DNA of 64,000 bases, from positions 1-64,000 of the forward strand of contig JAICTZ010000005.1 of assembly GCA_025936115.1 (NCBI GenBank). Reading direction: 5' to 3'. Below, in pieces: positions 8,959 through 17,190 of this stretch. Numbering within the stretch: position 1 is the stretch's first letter; every line of letters begins with the position of its first letter. The stretch is from Polyangiaceae bacterium. GTDB lineage: Bacteria > Myxococcota_A > Polyangia > Polyangiales > Polyangiaceae. The translations under genes were made by a program, and so were the position numbers. The notes under the pieces were generated by a model. That model did no database searches and was not told where the DNA came from. It saw only the letters and a list, made by a program, of their open reading frames with translations.

Positions 8959-9204
8959 ACGACCAGGAGAACGCATGCCGAGCGGGCGTGTCTCGTGTGA
9001 GCGGAAATCGGCGCGCTCGCCCTCGCAGCTCACGCTCGAGACGTCTTCGGGTTTGCCCCGCGCCGTGCGCTGAGAAGCTAGTAATTACAGTGGTTTATGA
9101 TTGTATGGCAGGGGCTGTCCGCATTGCGCGCCCCCGAGCTAGGGCGCCGCTGGTATGTTGCGCTGAACACACGCGGGGGCGATCAGGTTAGGCAGGTAGG
9201 TTTG

Positions 9205-11949
9205 ATGCACTTGGTGACGGACCGCTTCGGAAGCTTCTTGGGGTTGTGCGCTCTCTCGGCGCTCATCGGCTGCAATCAGATCCTAGACATCAAAGATCAT
9301 CCTCTTGCAGCGGGGGCAGCGGGACGGAGCGTTTCGTCCGCGGGCGGTGCGTCGGGCAAGGGTGCCGGCGGGCGCGCGGGCAGCGCTGGGCATGCCGGTT
9401 CAGCGGGCAATGTCGCGCATGCCGGCAACGGTGCGGGTGGTTCGAGTGGGACGAGCGCAACGAGTGGCGGCTCGGGCGGCGATATCACGAGCTCAGGCGG
9501 CACCGGAGGTGGGAGCGGTGGCACCGACACGATGGGTGAAGGCGGTGCCGACGAGTCGGGCGCAGGGGGGCAGGCCGGAACGGGGGCGACGGGCGGCATG
9601 GGCCCGGTTGCGATGTGCGGCAACGGCAAGATCGACGGCGACGACGCCTGCGACGACGGCAACACGATGTCGGGCGACGGTTGCAGCGCGACGTGCACGT
9701 TCGAGGCGGGCTGGACGTGCAATGCGCAGGGCTGCACGGAGATCTGCGGCGACGGCCTCGTCGTCGGCAACGAAGCCAAAAAATCGGGCTACTGCGATGA
9801 CGGCAACACGTCTGCGAGCGACGGTTGCAGCCCGACGTGCGCCATCGAAGCGGGCTGGACGTGCAATGCGCAAGGCTGCAAGGAGATTTGCGGCGACGGG
9901 CTGACGGTCGGTCTCGAAGCCAAAGCCGGCGGCTGTGACGACAAGAACAGCGTCTCGAACGACGGTTGCACCAATTGCGCCGTCGACCCCTCCTACAACT
10001 GCTCCGGCGCGCCGTCGGTCTGCGCCAAGACCTGCGGCGACGGCATGATTCAAGGCACCGAGGGCTGCGACGACGGCAATACGATGGCCGGCGACGGCTG
10101 CTTCGCATGCGCCGTCGAGGCCGGCTACACGTGCGACGCAACCAAACACCCGACCACGTGTGCGGACATCAACGAATGCACTGCGGCCGGTGGTAGCCCC
10201 TGTGGCAGCAACTCGACCTGTGCCAACACGGTAGGCTCGTACACCTGCACCTGCGCCTCCGGCTTCGCGAGCTCCGACGGCAAAAACTGCATGGACGTGA
10301 ACGAGTGCACGAGCTCGACGCCGCCCTGCGGCACGAACTCGACCTGCACCAACACGGCTGGCGCGTACATGTGCGCCTGCAAGTCCGGCTACACCAGCGC
10401 CGACGGCAAGAACTGCACGGACGTGAACGAATGCACGAGCGGCACGCCCTGCGGCACGAACTCGACCTGCACCAACACGGCCGGCGCGTACACGTGCGCG
10501 TGTAATTCCGGCTTCACGAGCTCCGACGGCAAGAACTGCGCCGACGTGAACGAGTGCTCGAGCTCACCGTGCGGCACGAACTCGACCTGCGCCAACACCT
10601 CGGGTTCGTACACCTGCACCTGCAACTCCGGCTACTCGAGCTCGAACGGCAAGAACTGCAGCGACATCAACGAATGCACCGCCGGCGGGAACAATTGCAG
10701 CACCAACGCCACGTGCGCGAACACGACCGGGTCATTCACCTGCACGTGCAACAGCGGCTACATGGGGAACGGCGTCACGTGCAGCGCGTGCAACTGTGCT
10801 GGCGGCTACACCTGCACGACCTCGGCCTGCAAGACGAGCTGCGCTTCGGATAACGACTGCGTGAGCGACCACTTCTGCTCGGCGAGTGCGTGCAAGGTTG
10901 ACGCAGTCCAGGTCAGTGTTTCGGCTTCCCATGCCTGCATGGTGCTCGCCGACGGTACCGTGCGCTGCTGGGGCCAAAACGCCGACCGCGAGCTCGGAAC
11001 TAGCTCGTCGAGCAATGCGACCACTCCGACGCAGGTTCAAAGCATCACGACGGCCAAGGTCGTCGGCGCCGGGAACACCCAGTCGGTCGCGGTGCTTGCC
11101 AATGGGAGCGTCGTCTGGTGGGGCAAGCGCCCCACCGACTACGACTACGGCAACTTTACGACCAGCTACTCGTCGCCGACGCCGACGCCCACCGCGATCT
11201 CCGGTCTCGGCGGCGCTACGGACATCGTGATTGCTCCGAACACGGACGGTGCCACCTGTGTTCTCATCAATGACAAGACCGTCCGCTGCTGGGGCTTCAC
11301 CTCGGCGTTCGACGGCACAACCAACTTCTTGACGCAGCCGACGGACGTGGGCGTGACCGGCGCGACCACGGTCGCCGGAGGTAATTCATTCAACTGCGCC
11401 TCGCTCGCCACCGGCGCAAAGTGCTGGGGGTTCGGGTACGAGGGTGAGCTCGCAGCGTCCGTGAACTATGCGTGGTCACCGCCCGCTACGACGAGCTTGT
11501 CCGGCACCGTTTCGAAGATCCGTGCAGGCGACTACTTTGGCTGTGCGCTGATGTCGACGGGAGTCGTGCAGTGCTGGGGCTCCAACCAGTACCATCAGCT
11601 TGGGCCAAGGGGAGGTAGTGACTTCGACAGCCCGGTGCCCCTCGTCGTCGACGGCCTGTCGTCCGTGAAAGATCTGTCAGGGGGAGCCCAGAACGCTTGC
11701 GCGGTCGACACGAGTGGGGGAATTAAGTGTTGGGGCGACGACACTTACGCTCAGCTCGGAGACCAGAATCTGGGCAGCATGGGCTCGGGCGCACCGGTGA
11801 GCGTGCCGGGCCTCGCCGGTCCGGCGAGCTCCGTTGCGACCGGCTTCCAGAACGTCTGCGCCGTGCTTCAGAACGGCTCGGTGCAGTGCTGGGGACGCTC
11901 GATCGGCGATCTTGGGTCAACGCTGCTGACGCCGACCACCGTCTGGTAG
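9205..11949 (+). CDS. Multidomain lipoprotein: DUF4215, EGF-like and RCC1 repeats
   Basis: A 914-residue surface lipoprotein. ATG 9205 gives a signal peptide with lipobox ALIGC. In order it has a Gly/Ser/Ala-rich linker, four Cys-rich DUF4215 repeats (CDDGNTMSGDGC type, ~9613-10160), and five calcium-binding EGF-like modules (DINEC/DVNEC, ~10162-10790). A short Cys knot (TSCASDNDC) and a seven-blade RCC1/BLIP-II-type propeller (HACMVLADGTVRCWG type blades, ~10906-11940) complete it. EGF and RCC1 modules are usually protein-binding scaffolds, so an adhesive or interaction role outside the cell is inferred. It is first of three paralogues; only this one has DUF4215 and EGF modules. Within the EGF block the DNA copies are very similar, suggesting recent internal duplication. 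Confidence 0.88.
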   Translation: MHLVTDRFGSFLGLCALSALIGCNQILDIKDHPLAAGAAGRSVSSAGGASGKGAGGRAGSAGHAGSAGNVAHAGNGAGGSSGTSATSGGSGGDITSSGGTGGGSGGTDTMGEGGADESGAGGQAGTGATGGMGPVAMCGNGKIDGDDACDDGNTMSGDGCSATCTFEAGWTCNAQGCTEICGDGLVVGNEAKKSGYCDDGNTSASDGCSPTCAIEAGWTCNAQGCKEICGDGLTVGLEAKAGGCDDKNSVSNDGCTNCAVDPSYNCSGAPSVCAKTCGDGMIQGTEGCDDGNTMAGDGCFACAVEAGYTCDATKHPTTCADINECTAAGGSPCGSNSTCANTVGSYTCTCASGFASSDGKNCMDVNECTSSTPPCGTNSTCTNTAGAYMCACKSGYTSADGKNCTDVNECTSGTPCGTNSTCTNTAGAYTCACNSGFTSSDGKNCADVNECSSSPCGTNSTCANTSGSYTCTCNSGYSSSNGKNCSDINECTAGGNNCSTNATCANTTGSFTCTCNSGYMGNGVTCSACNCAGGYTCTTSACKTSCASDNDCVSDHFCSASACKVDAVQVSVSASHACMVLADGTVRCWGQNADRELGTSSSSNATTPTQVQSITTAKVVGAGNTQSVAVLANGSVVWWGKRPTDYDYGNFTTSYSSPTPTPTAISGLGGATDIVIAPNTDGATCVLINDKTVRCWGFTSAFDGTTNFLTQPTDVGVTGATTVAGGNSFNCASLATGAKCWGFGYEGELAASVNYAWSPPATTSLSGTVSKIRAGDYFGCALMSTGVVQCWGSNQYHQLGPRGGSDFDSPVPLVVDGLSSVKDLSGGAQNACAVDTSGGIKCWGDDTYAQLGDQNLGSMGSGAPVSVPGLAGPASSVATGFQNVCAVLQNGSVQCWGRSIGDLGSTLLTPTTVW

Positions 11950-12096
11950 GCGTTCGGCTTCGAGCCAAGGCGGATCGTCGGATTTCTTGAAATTCTGACA
12001 ACTGGCGAACCGTGCGGACCGACTACGGATCCGCACGGCGGAAGTCCGGCGTGCTGTGCCTTCAGGAAGGCGAGACATCGCAGGAGCAAAATCGTC

Positions 12097-13557
12097 ATGT
12101 TTTACGGAAGCGTGCGCCGACCGGTAGGCTTGGCCTGGTCGATCGGAACGCCGAATCTCGCCATTGGGGCTGGGGCTAGCGCGTTCTTCATGTTGGTAGC
12201 AAGCTGCGCAAGTCACCCAACTTTGCCGCATCGCTCTCATGGCGCTGGCGCAACTGGAACGGGTGGGTTCAGCAGCACTGACGGCGCAGGCACTGGCGTT
12301 GGGGGCGCGGGAGGCGCTGAAGCTGCTCGCGGTGGCCCCGGGAATGATGCTGGAGACGGCGGTGACGGACCGGATGGATCAGGAGGAGTTCCGGCGTGTG
12401 GTCCGTGTGAGGGTGGCTACGTGTGCTCGGGCGACGCATGCAGAACGAGTTGCGCGACGGACAGCGATTGCGCGAGCGACCATTTCTGTTCGGGCACCAG
12501 CTGCAAGGCGGACGCGTTGCAGGTCAGCATCTCGAGCACGCACGCGTGCCTCGTACTTGCTGACGGTACGGTGCGTTGCTGGGGCAAAAACGATAGCGGT
12601 CAGCTCGGAAACACCTTGAGCAGTTCGAGCACGCCCGTGCAGGTTCAAAACATTACGACCGTGAAGGTGGTGGCAGTGGGCGGCACGCAATCCCTTGCGG
12701 TCCTCGCGAACGGCCAAGTCATGTGGTGGGGCAAACGCCCGATTGACTACTCCGCGTCCGGGACCACGTACTCGCCGCTGACGCCAGCGCCGACGCGAAT
12801 CACGGGGCTCGGAAACGCCAGCGATATCGTCACAGCCGCCTCTGGCGACGGCCCCAGGTGTGCACTCGTGGACGACAAAACGGCCCACTGCTGGGGCTTC
12901 CATGTGGCGCCCAACGGCGACACCAGCTTCTTGAGTATACCGACGGATATCGGTCTAACCGGTGTGACCGCGATTTCGGGGGGACTGGGCTTCAATTGCG
13001 CTGCGCTCTCCGCTGGCGGCGCCAAGTGCTGGGGGTTTGGCGTTGAAAGCCAAGCTCTCGGAACGGGCGACGCCTGGGCTCATACGCCCGTCATGGTCGA
13101 AAGCCTGACCGGCAGCGTCAGCAAGCTCCGCTCGGGTGATTATTTCACCTGCGTGATGAGGAGCGCGGGCGACGTTCAATGCTGGGGCTCGAACCAGTAT
13201 CACCAGCTCGGTCCGAACGCCGGTACGAGCTTTTCGAGCGCGACGCCGTTCGTCATAGACGGCCTCTCGTCCGTGAAGGATTTGGCGTGTGGCGGCGAGA
13301 ACGCGTGCGCCATCGAAACGGGCGGGGCCATCAAGTGCTGGGGCGACGATACCTACGGTCAGCTCGGGGACGGAGTGACGGGCGTCGGGTCCGGCGAGCC
13401 GTCGTCCGTGCAAGGGCTCGCTGGTCCGGCGACCGCGGTCGCGCTCGGCGGCGAGAGTGTCTGCGCCATCCTTCAGAACGGCTCGGTCCAGTGCTGGGGG
13501 CGCTCGATCGGCGATCTGTCGCCGTTGGTGACGCCGATACCGACGACGGTGTGGTAG
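12097..13557 (+). CDS. RCC1-repeat lipoprotein (paralogue 2)
   Basis: 486 residues. The signal sequence ends in a lipobox (MLVASC), followed by a Gly/Thr-rich linker. Next comes the short Cys module CGPCEGGYVCSG/TSCATDSDC shared with both neighbours, and then seven RCC1-like blades. The ATG at 12097 has AGGAG about 10 bases upstream and aligns with the start of paralogue 3. Relative to the preceding gene it lacks the DUF4215 and EGF modules. Propeller blades keep the ADGTVRCWG / GGAIKCWGDDTYGQLG pattern. An extracellular binding role is inferred; no enzymatic motif is visible. Confidence 0.85.
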   Translation: MFYGSVRRPVGLAWSIGTPNLAIGAGASAFFMLVASCASHPTLPHRSHGAGATGTGGFSSTDGAGTGVGGAGGAEAARGGPGNDAGDGGDGPDGSGGVPACGPCEGGYVCSGDACRTSCATDSDCASDHFCSGTSCKADALQVSISSTHACLVLADGTVRCWGKNDSGQLGNTLSSSSTPVQVQNITTVKVVAVGGTQSLAVLANGQVMWWGKRPIDYSASGTTYSPLTPAPTRITGLGNASDIVTAASGDGPRCALVDDKTAHCWGFHVAPNGDTSFLSIPTDIGLTGVTAISGGLGFNCAALSAGGAKCWGFGVESQALGTGDAWAHTPVMVESLTGSVSKLRSGDYFTCVMRSAGDVQCWGSNQYHQLGPNAGTSFSSATPFVIDGLSSVKDLACGGENACAIETGGAIKCWGDDTYGQLGDGVTGVGSGEPSSVQGLAGPATAVALGGESVCAILQNGSVQCWGRSIGDLSPLVTPIPTTVW

Positions 13558-13664
13558 GCGGGCGCTTCGACAACTGGAGAGCGTGGCGACTGACCTTGGA
13601 TCCGCACAACGAAAACCCCCCGTATCGTGCTTCACGAGGGCGAGAGATGGCAGCAATCGAACAC

Positions 13665-15329
13665 ATGTTTTGCAAGAGCATCCGCGCGATGCTAGCGGGC
13701 TGGGGCTTGGCGACCAGGATTCGGGAACTTCTCGGGATTGGCGTGGGGGCGTTCGTGGCCGCCGGCGGGTGCGCTACGCACGTCACTTTCCGCGACCATC
13801 ATCACGCTGCCGGCGCAGCGGGCATGGCGGGTTTCATGAACAGCGGCGGCGCGGGGAGCGGGCGTGGCGGGGGTGATGGGGGTTCCGCGACGGGCGGCAG
13901 CAACGCCGGAAAGGGCGGCAAGGACGGGACGGATAACTCTCCGGCCGGAGCTGCAAGCGATGAGGGTGGAACCGCAGGAGACGACGCAGGGGGCGCGGCG
14001 GGAAGAGCGGCAGACAGTGGTGGCGTAGGCGGGACCACAGCGACGGGTGGGAGGGGCGGACGCGAAGCGAGCGGCGGTGGTGTTGGCGAGGTAAGTGGCG
14101 GTTCAGACTCCGCGGGTAGGGCACAGGCTGGCTCTGGTTCCGGCGGTGCGCCGAGCTGCGGTCCGTGCGCCGGTGGGTACGTGTGTTCGGGTGGCATGTG
14201 CAAGACCAGCTGCGCGACTGACAAAGATTGTAGGAGCGATTATTTCTGCTCGGGGAACGTCTGCAAAGTCGACGCGGTTCAGGTCGGTATTTCGAGCACG
14301 CACGCTTGCATCGCGCTGGCGGACGGCACCGTGCGCTGCTGGGGCCAAAACGGTGATCGCGAGCTCGGGACCACCTCGCCCAGCGATGCGTCCACGCCGC
14401 AGCAGGTTCAAGGGATTACGACCGCCAAAGCGGTGGCCGCGAGCCGCACGCAATCCATTGCGTTGCTCGATGATGGAACCGTCGTGTTCTGGGGCACGCG
14501 TGCGAGCGAGTACATTCCGTCGACATCTTCTGCCCCCCCCATGACCACGTACACGACGGCAGCGTCGCCCACCGCGATCTCGGAAATTGGCACGGCCAAG
14601 GACATTCAGGCATCTACCGAAACCGATCGCGCATGCGTACTCATGAACGACGATACGGTGCGCTGCTGGGGCTTTGACACACGGTCGGACGGCTCAACGT
14701 CCTTCTGGCCTATACCGAAGAGCGTGGACGGAGTTTCCAACGTTTCCGCCATCGCAATGGGTAACCGCTTCACCTGCGTCGTGCTTTCCGGCAACGTCGG
14801 TTGTTGGGGCTGGGGCACCGAGCACGAGCTCGGCTCCGCTGAAAATTTCGCCTCTGATCCCGTGGCCGTCACCGGTCTCTCCGGCTCCGTGTCGAAGATC
14901 CACTCGGGCGACTATTTCACCTGCGTTCTCATCACGTCGGGCGCTGTCGAATGTTGGGGCTCGAACAACTACCATCAGCTGGGTGCGACTGCCGGCGATG
15001 TCTTCTCGAGCGCAACGCCCGCCATCACTAACGGCCTCTCGTCCGTGAAGGATCTCTCAGCAGGCGAGGCCAACGTCTGCGTTGTCGAGGCGACCGGTGG
15101 CGTCACATGTTGGGGCGACGATACGTACGCGCAACTCGGAGACCAGCAGCAGAACAATGGGTCCGGTACGCCTGTGAGCGTTCAAGGCCTTGCAGGCCCC
15201 GCGAGCTCGGTAACTTCGGGCTTTTTCAATGCCTGCGCCGTGCTCGAGAGCGGCTCGGTTCAATGTTGGGGGCGCTCGATCGGCGACCTTTCGGCGACGC
15301 CGACGGCGACACCAGCAACAGTATGGTAG
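13665..15329 (+). CDS. RCC1-repeat lipoprotein (paralogue 3)
   Basis: 554 residues from ATG 13665. It was chosen because the upstream 30 bases and the Met-Phe start align with those of paralogue 2; ATG 13647 is also in frame. The signal sequence leads to AAGGC as a likely lipobox, followed by a ~110-residue Gly/Ala/Ser linker, the CGPCAGGYVCSG Cys module and seven RCC1-like blades ending in CWGRSIGDL, as in its neighbours. The frame is open far upstream, overlapping the end of paralogue 2, but that part is not homologous to the family. It is likely a surface binding scaffold. Confidence 0.83.
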   Translation: MFCKSIRAMLAGWGLATRIRELLGIGVGAFVAAGGCATHVTFRDHHHAAGAAGMAGFMNSGGAGSGRGGGDGGSATGGSNAGKGGKDGTDNSPAGAASDEGGTAGDDAGGAAGRAADSGGVGGTTATGGRGGREASGGGVGEVSGGSDSAGRAQAGSGSGGAPSCGPCAGGYVCSGGMCKTSCATDKDCRSDYFCSGNVCKVDAVQVGISSTHACIALADGTVRCWGQNGDRELGTTSPSDASTPQQVQGITTAKAVAASRTQSIALLDDGTVVFWGTRASEYIPSTSSAPPMTTYTTAASPTAISEIGTAKDIQASTETDRACVLMNDDTVRCWGFDTRSDGSTSFWPIPKSVDGVSNVSAIAMGNRFTCVVLSGNVGCWGWGTEHELGSAENFASDPVAVTGLSGSVSKIHSGDYFTCVLITSGAVECWGSNNYHQLGATAGDVFSSATPAITNGLSSVKDLSAGEANVCVVEATGGVTCWGDDTYAQLGDQQQNNGSGTPVSVQGLAGPASSVTSGFFNACAVLESGSVQCWGRSIGDLSATPTATPATVW

Positions 15330-15411
15330 ATTTCGATCGCAGCGTGTCGGATCGCATACTCGCAGTATGTCATTGGCCTGTCCGTGGCCATGAAGGCAGC
15401 CTGGCCATAGC

Positions 15412-16215
15412 GTGAAGCCCGCCAAGCTCGAACGCCTGCTGCGCGAACCCACGATCCATTTCTTCGTGCTCGCTGCAGCGCTGCTTGGGGCGCAAAGGAT
15501 CGTGCAGGGCGACCAGCGCACGATTGTGATGACGCCGGCGCTCGAGGCGGACTTGCGGCGGCGCTACCAGGATCAGATCGGCCGACCGCCTACGACTGCG
15601 GAAGCAGACGCCTTCCTCAGCTCGTGGAAGACGGACGAGGCGCTCTATCGGGAAGCGTTGCATGAAGGCATCGATCGGCAGGACCCGACCGTCCGTAACG
15701 TGCTGATCGGCAAAATGCGCGAACGCGCTCTCTTGCAGACGCGCATTCCGGAGCCGACGGAGGCCGAGCTACAGCAATACCTCGACAAGCATCGAGACCA
15801 ATTCGAGACCCCCCTCATCTATGAGCACGAGTTCGTGACGTTTCCCACGTCGGACCCGGGCGCTGCCACGCAACGCGCGAAATACGAGCCTCAACTCCAC
15901 GCCGGTGCGACGCCTGCGTCACTCGGTTTGCGTAGCACGGTTGCCAACGTTACCCGTGAGCGCATCGAACAAGAATTTGGTCCTCAGGTCGCCGCGCAGA
16001 TCACGCACTTGCCGCGCGGCGAATGGCACGAGCTCGAGACGAGTGATCGGCTGCTGCTCGTAAAGTTGATAGACGTCAACGGCGGCTTGGCGCCACCTGA
16101 ACTGCTGCACGCTCAGCTCGCCGCCGCTGTGAAATCCGAGAAGGAGCAAGCAGCCGTCGCGCAGGCCGTGCGAGCGATCGCTGCGCGTTATCGTTTCGAG
16201 GAGAAATCCCGGTGA
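15412..16215 (+). CDS. Parvulin-type peptidyl-prolyl isomerase-like protein
   Basis: 267 residues from GTG 15412. One N-terminal hydrophobic segment (HFFVLAAALLGA) anchors a protein with the SurA/PpiC layout: an alpha-helical N-domain (RPPTTAEADAFL, EALYREALHEG, RIPEPTEAELQQYLDKH) followed by a degenerate rotamase-like part (LIYEHEFVTF, EWHELETSDRLLLVKL). Proteins of this shape are commonly encoded just upstream of HupE/UreJ-like genes, as here, with a 4-base stop/start overlap (GTGA). Folding or assembly of an envelope partner is inferred. Full rotamase activity is uncertain because the catalytic region is short. Confidence 0.72.
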   Translation: MKPAKLERLLREPTIHFFVLAAALLGAQRIVQGDQRTIVMTPALEADLRRRYQDQIGRPPTTAEADAFLSSWKTDEALYREALHEGIDRQDPTVRNVLIGKMRERALLQTRIPEPTEAELQQYLDKHRDQFETPLIYEHEFVTFPTSDPGAATQRAKYEPQLHAGATPASLGLRSTVANVTRERIEQEFGPQVAAQITHLPRGEWHELETSDRLLLVKLIDVNGGLAPPELLHAQLAAAVKSEKEQAAVAQAVRAIAARYRFEEKSR

Positions 16216-17189
16216 GGCTCGTCTGGGCACGCCGTTGCTGGACCACTGTCCTCACTCTCTGCATCTTGCTCTTCGGGCCACTTGCGGGAGCGCACTCCTT
16301 CGACAGTTCCACTCTGACACTGACGGAGGTTGCCGTCGGGAAATTTTCGATCCGGTGGCAGACAACGGCTACCACGCTCCAACGGCTCCGCTCCCCGGCT
16401 CGATATCCTTCGTCCTGTCACGAGCGCGGAGCCGAGCTCGACTGCGGTCCGCTCGGTCTGGTCGGGCAGATCGAATTTCCGTGGCTCCGGGGAGGCGAGT
16501 CCCGCGTGACGGTCGTCATCGACTGGCTTAATGGCTCGCGCTTGCTGCGAGTCGTCGATGGCGGTTCGCCGAGCCTCAACGTGTACGGGATACCAAAGTC
16601 AGCCGGCCTCGCGTTTTTGGCTCCGGTTGCGCGCGACTACACGTGGCTCGGTATCGAGCATATTCTAACGGGCTTTGATCACTTGATGTTCGTGCTGGCG
16701 GTGACGATCCTCGTTCGTAGCAGGAAGGCGCTCCTGCTCGCGATCACGGCGTTCACCGTGGCCCACAGCTTGACACTCGCTGCTACGGTGCTCGGCTGGC
16801 TGCAACTGCCCTCGGCCGCCGTCGAAACGACGATCGCACTCTCCATCGTCCTCGCCTGTGCGGAGTGCTTACGCCCGACGAACTCGCTCGCGCACCAGGC
16901 GCCGTGGCTGGTGACCTTCGCGTTCGGGTTGCTGCATGGCATGGGCTTCGCCTCGGCGCTGCTCGAGACCGGATTGCCCGCGGAGCACGTGCCCTCGGCG
17001 CTGTTGTTCTTCAATCTGGGCGTCGAGCTAGGCCAGTTGGCGGCCATTTCAGCGTTTTTGGCCGCCGGCTCGCTCCTCGTACGCGTGAAAAAAAGGCCCG
17101 CGTGGTCGACGCGGGCCTTCGTTTACGTGATGGGCGTGACCGCGGCGTATTGGTCGCTCGACCGCGGTCTCGCCATGTTCCCGCGCTAA
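16212..17189 (+). CDS. HupE/UreJ-family membrane protein
   Basis: 325 residues. It has a signal peptide (ILLFGPLAGAHS), a ~130-residue extracytoplasmic beta-rich region, then about six or seven transmembrane helices. The family motifs are GIEHILTGFDHLMFVLA, FTVAHSLTL, FGLLHGMGFAS and FNLGVELGQL, whose His/Asp/Glu residues resemble the metal-binding motifs of HupE/UreJ nickel or cobalt permeases. Nickel or cobalt transport is inferred from family only; no hydrogenase or urease genes are in the window. It is translationally coupled to the upstream PPIase-like gene. A terminator-like hairpin for the opposite strand sits within its last ~35 codons. Confidence 0.78.
   Translation: MRLVWARRCWTTVLTLCILLFGPLAGAHSFDSSTLTLTEVAVGKFSIRWQTTATTLQRLRSPARYPSSCHERGAELDCGPLGLVGQIEFPWLRGGESRVTVVIDWLNGSRLLRVVDGGSPSLNVYGIPKSAGLAFLAPVARDYTWLGIEHILTGFDHLMFVLAVTILVRSRKALLLAITAFTVAHSLTLAATVLGWLQLPSAAVETTIALSIVLACAECLRPTNSLAHQAPWLVTFAFGLLHGMGFASALLETGLPAEHVPSALLFFNLGVELGQLAAISAFLAAGSLLVRVKKRPAWSTRAFVYVMGVTAAYWSLDRGLAMFPR
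17088..17119 (-). terminator. Rho-independent terminator of the deacetylase gene, inside hupE coding sequence
   Basis: Arms AAGGCCCGCG (17093-17102) and CGCGGGCCTT (17110-17119) pair perfectly over 10 bp, and T103:A109 could extend this to 11. On the minus strand the stem is followed at once by the complement of seven A residues (17088-17094), a full U-tract. It lies 72 bases past the stop of the minus-strand deacetylase gene, so it most likely ends that transcript, although it codes for KKRPAWSTRAF of the HupE-like protein. Confidence 0.75.
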
Positions 17190-17190
17190 C

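Noticed and set aside
13179..13664. N-terminal extension of RCC1 paralogue 3 overlapping paralogue 2
   Set aside because: Overlaps a strong gene in another frame; true start is set by signal peptide and alignment with paralogue 2.
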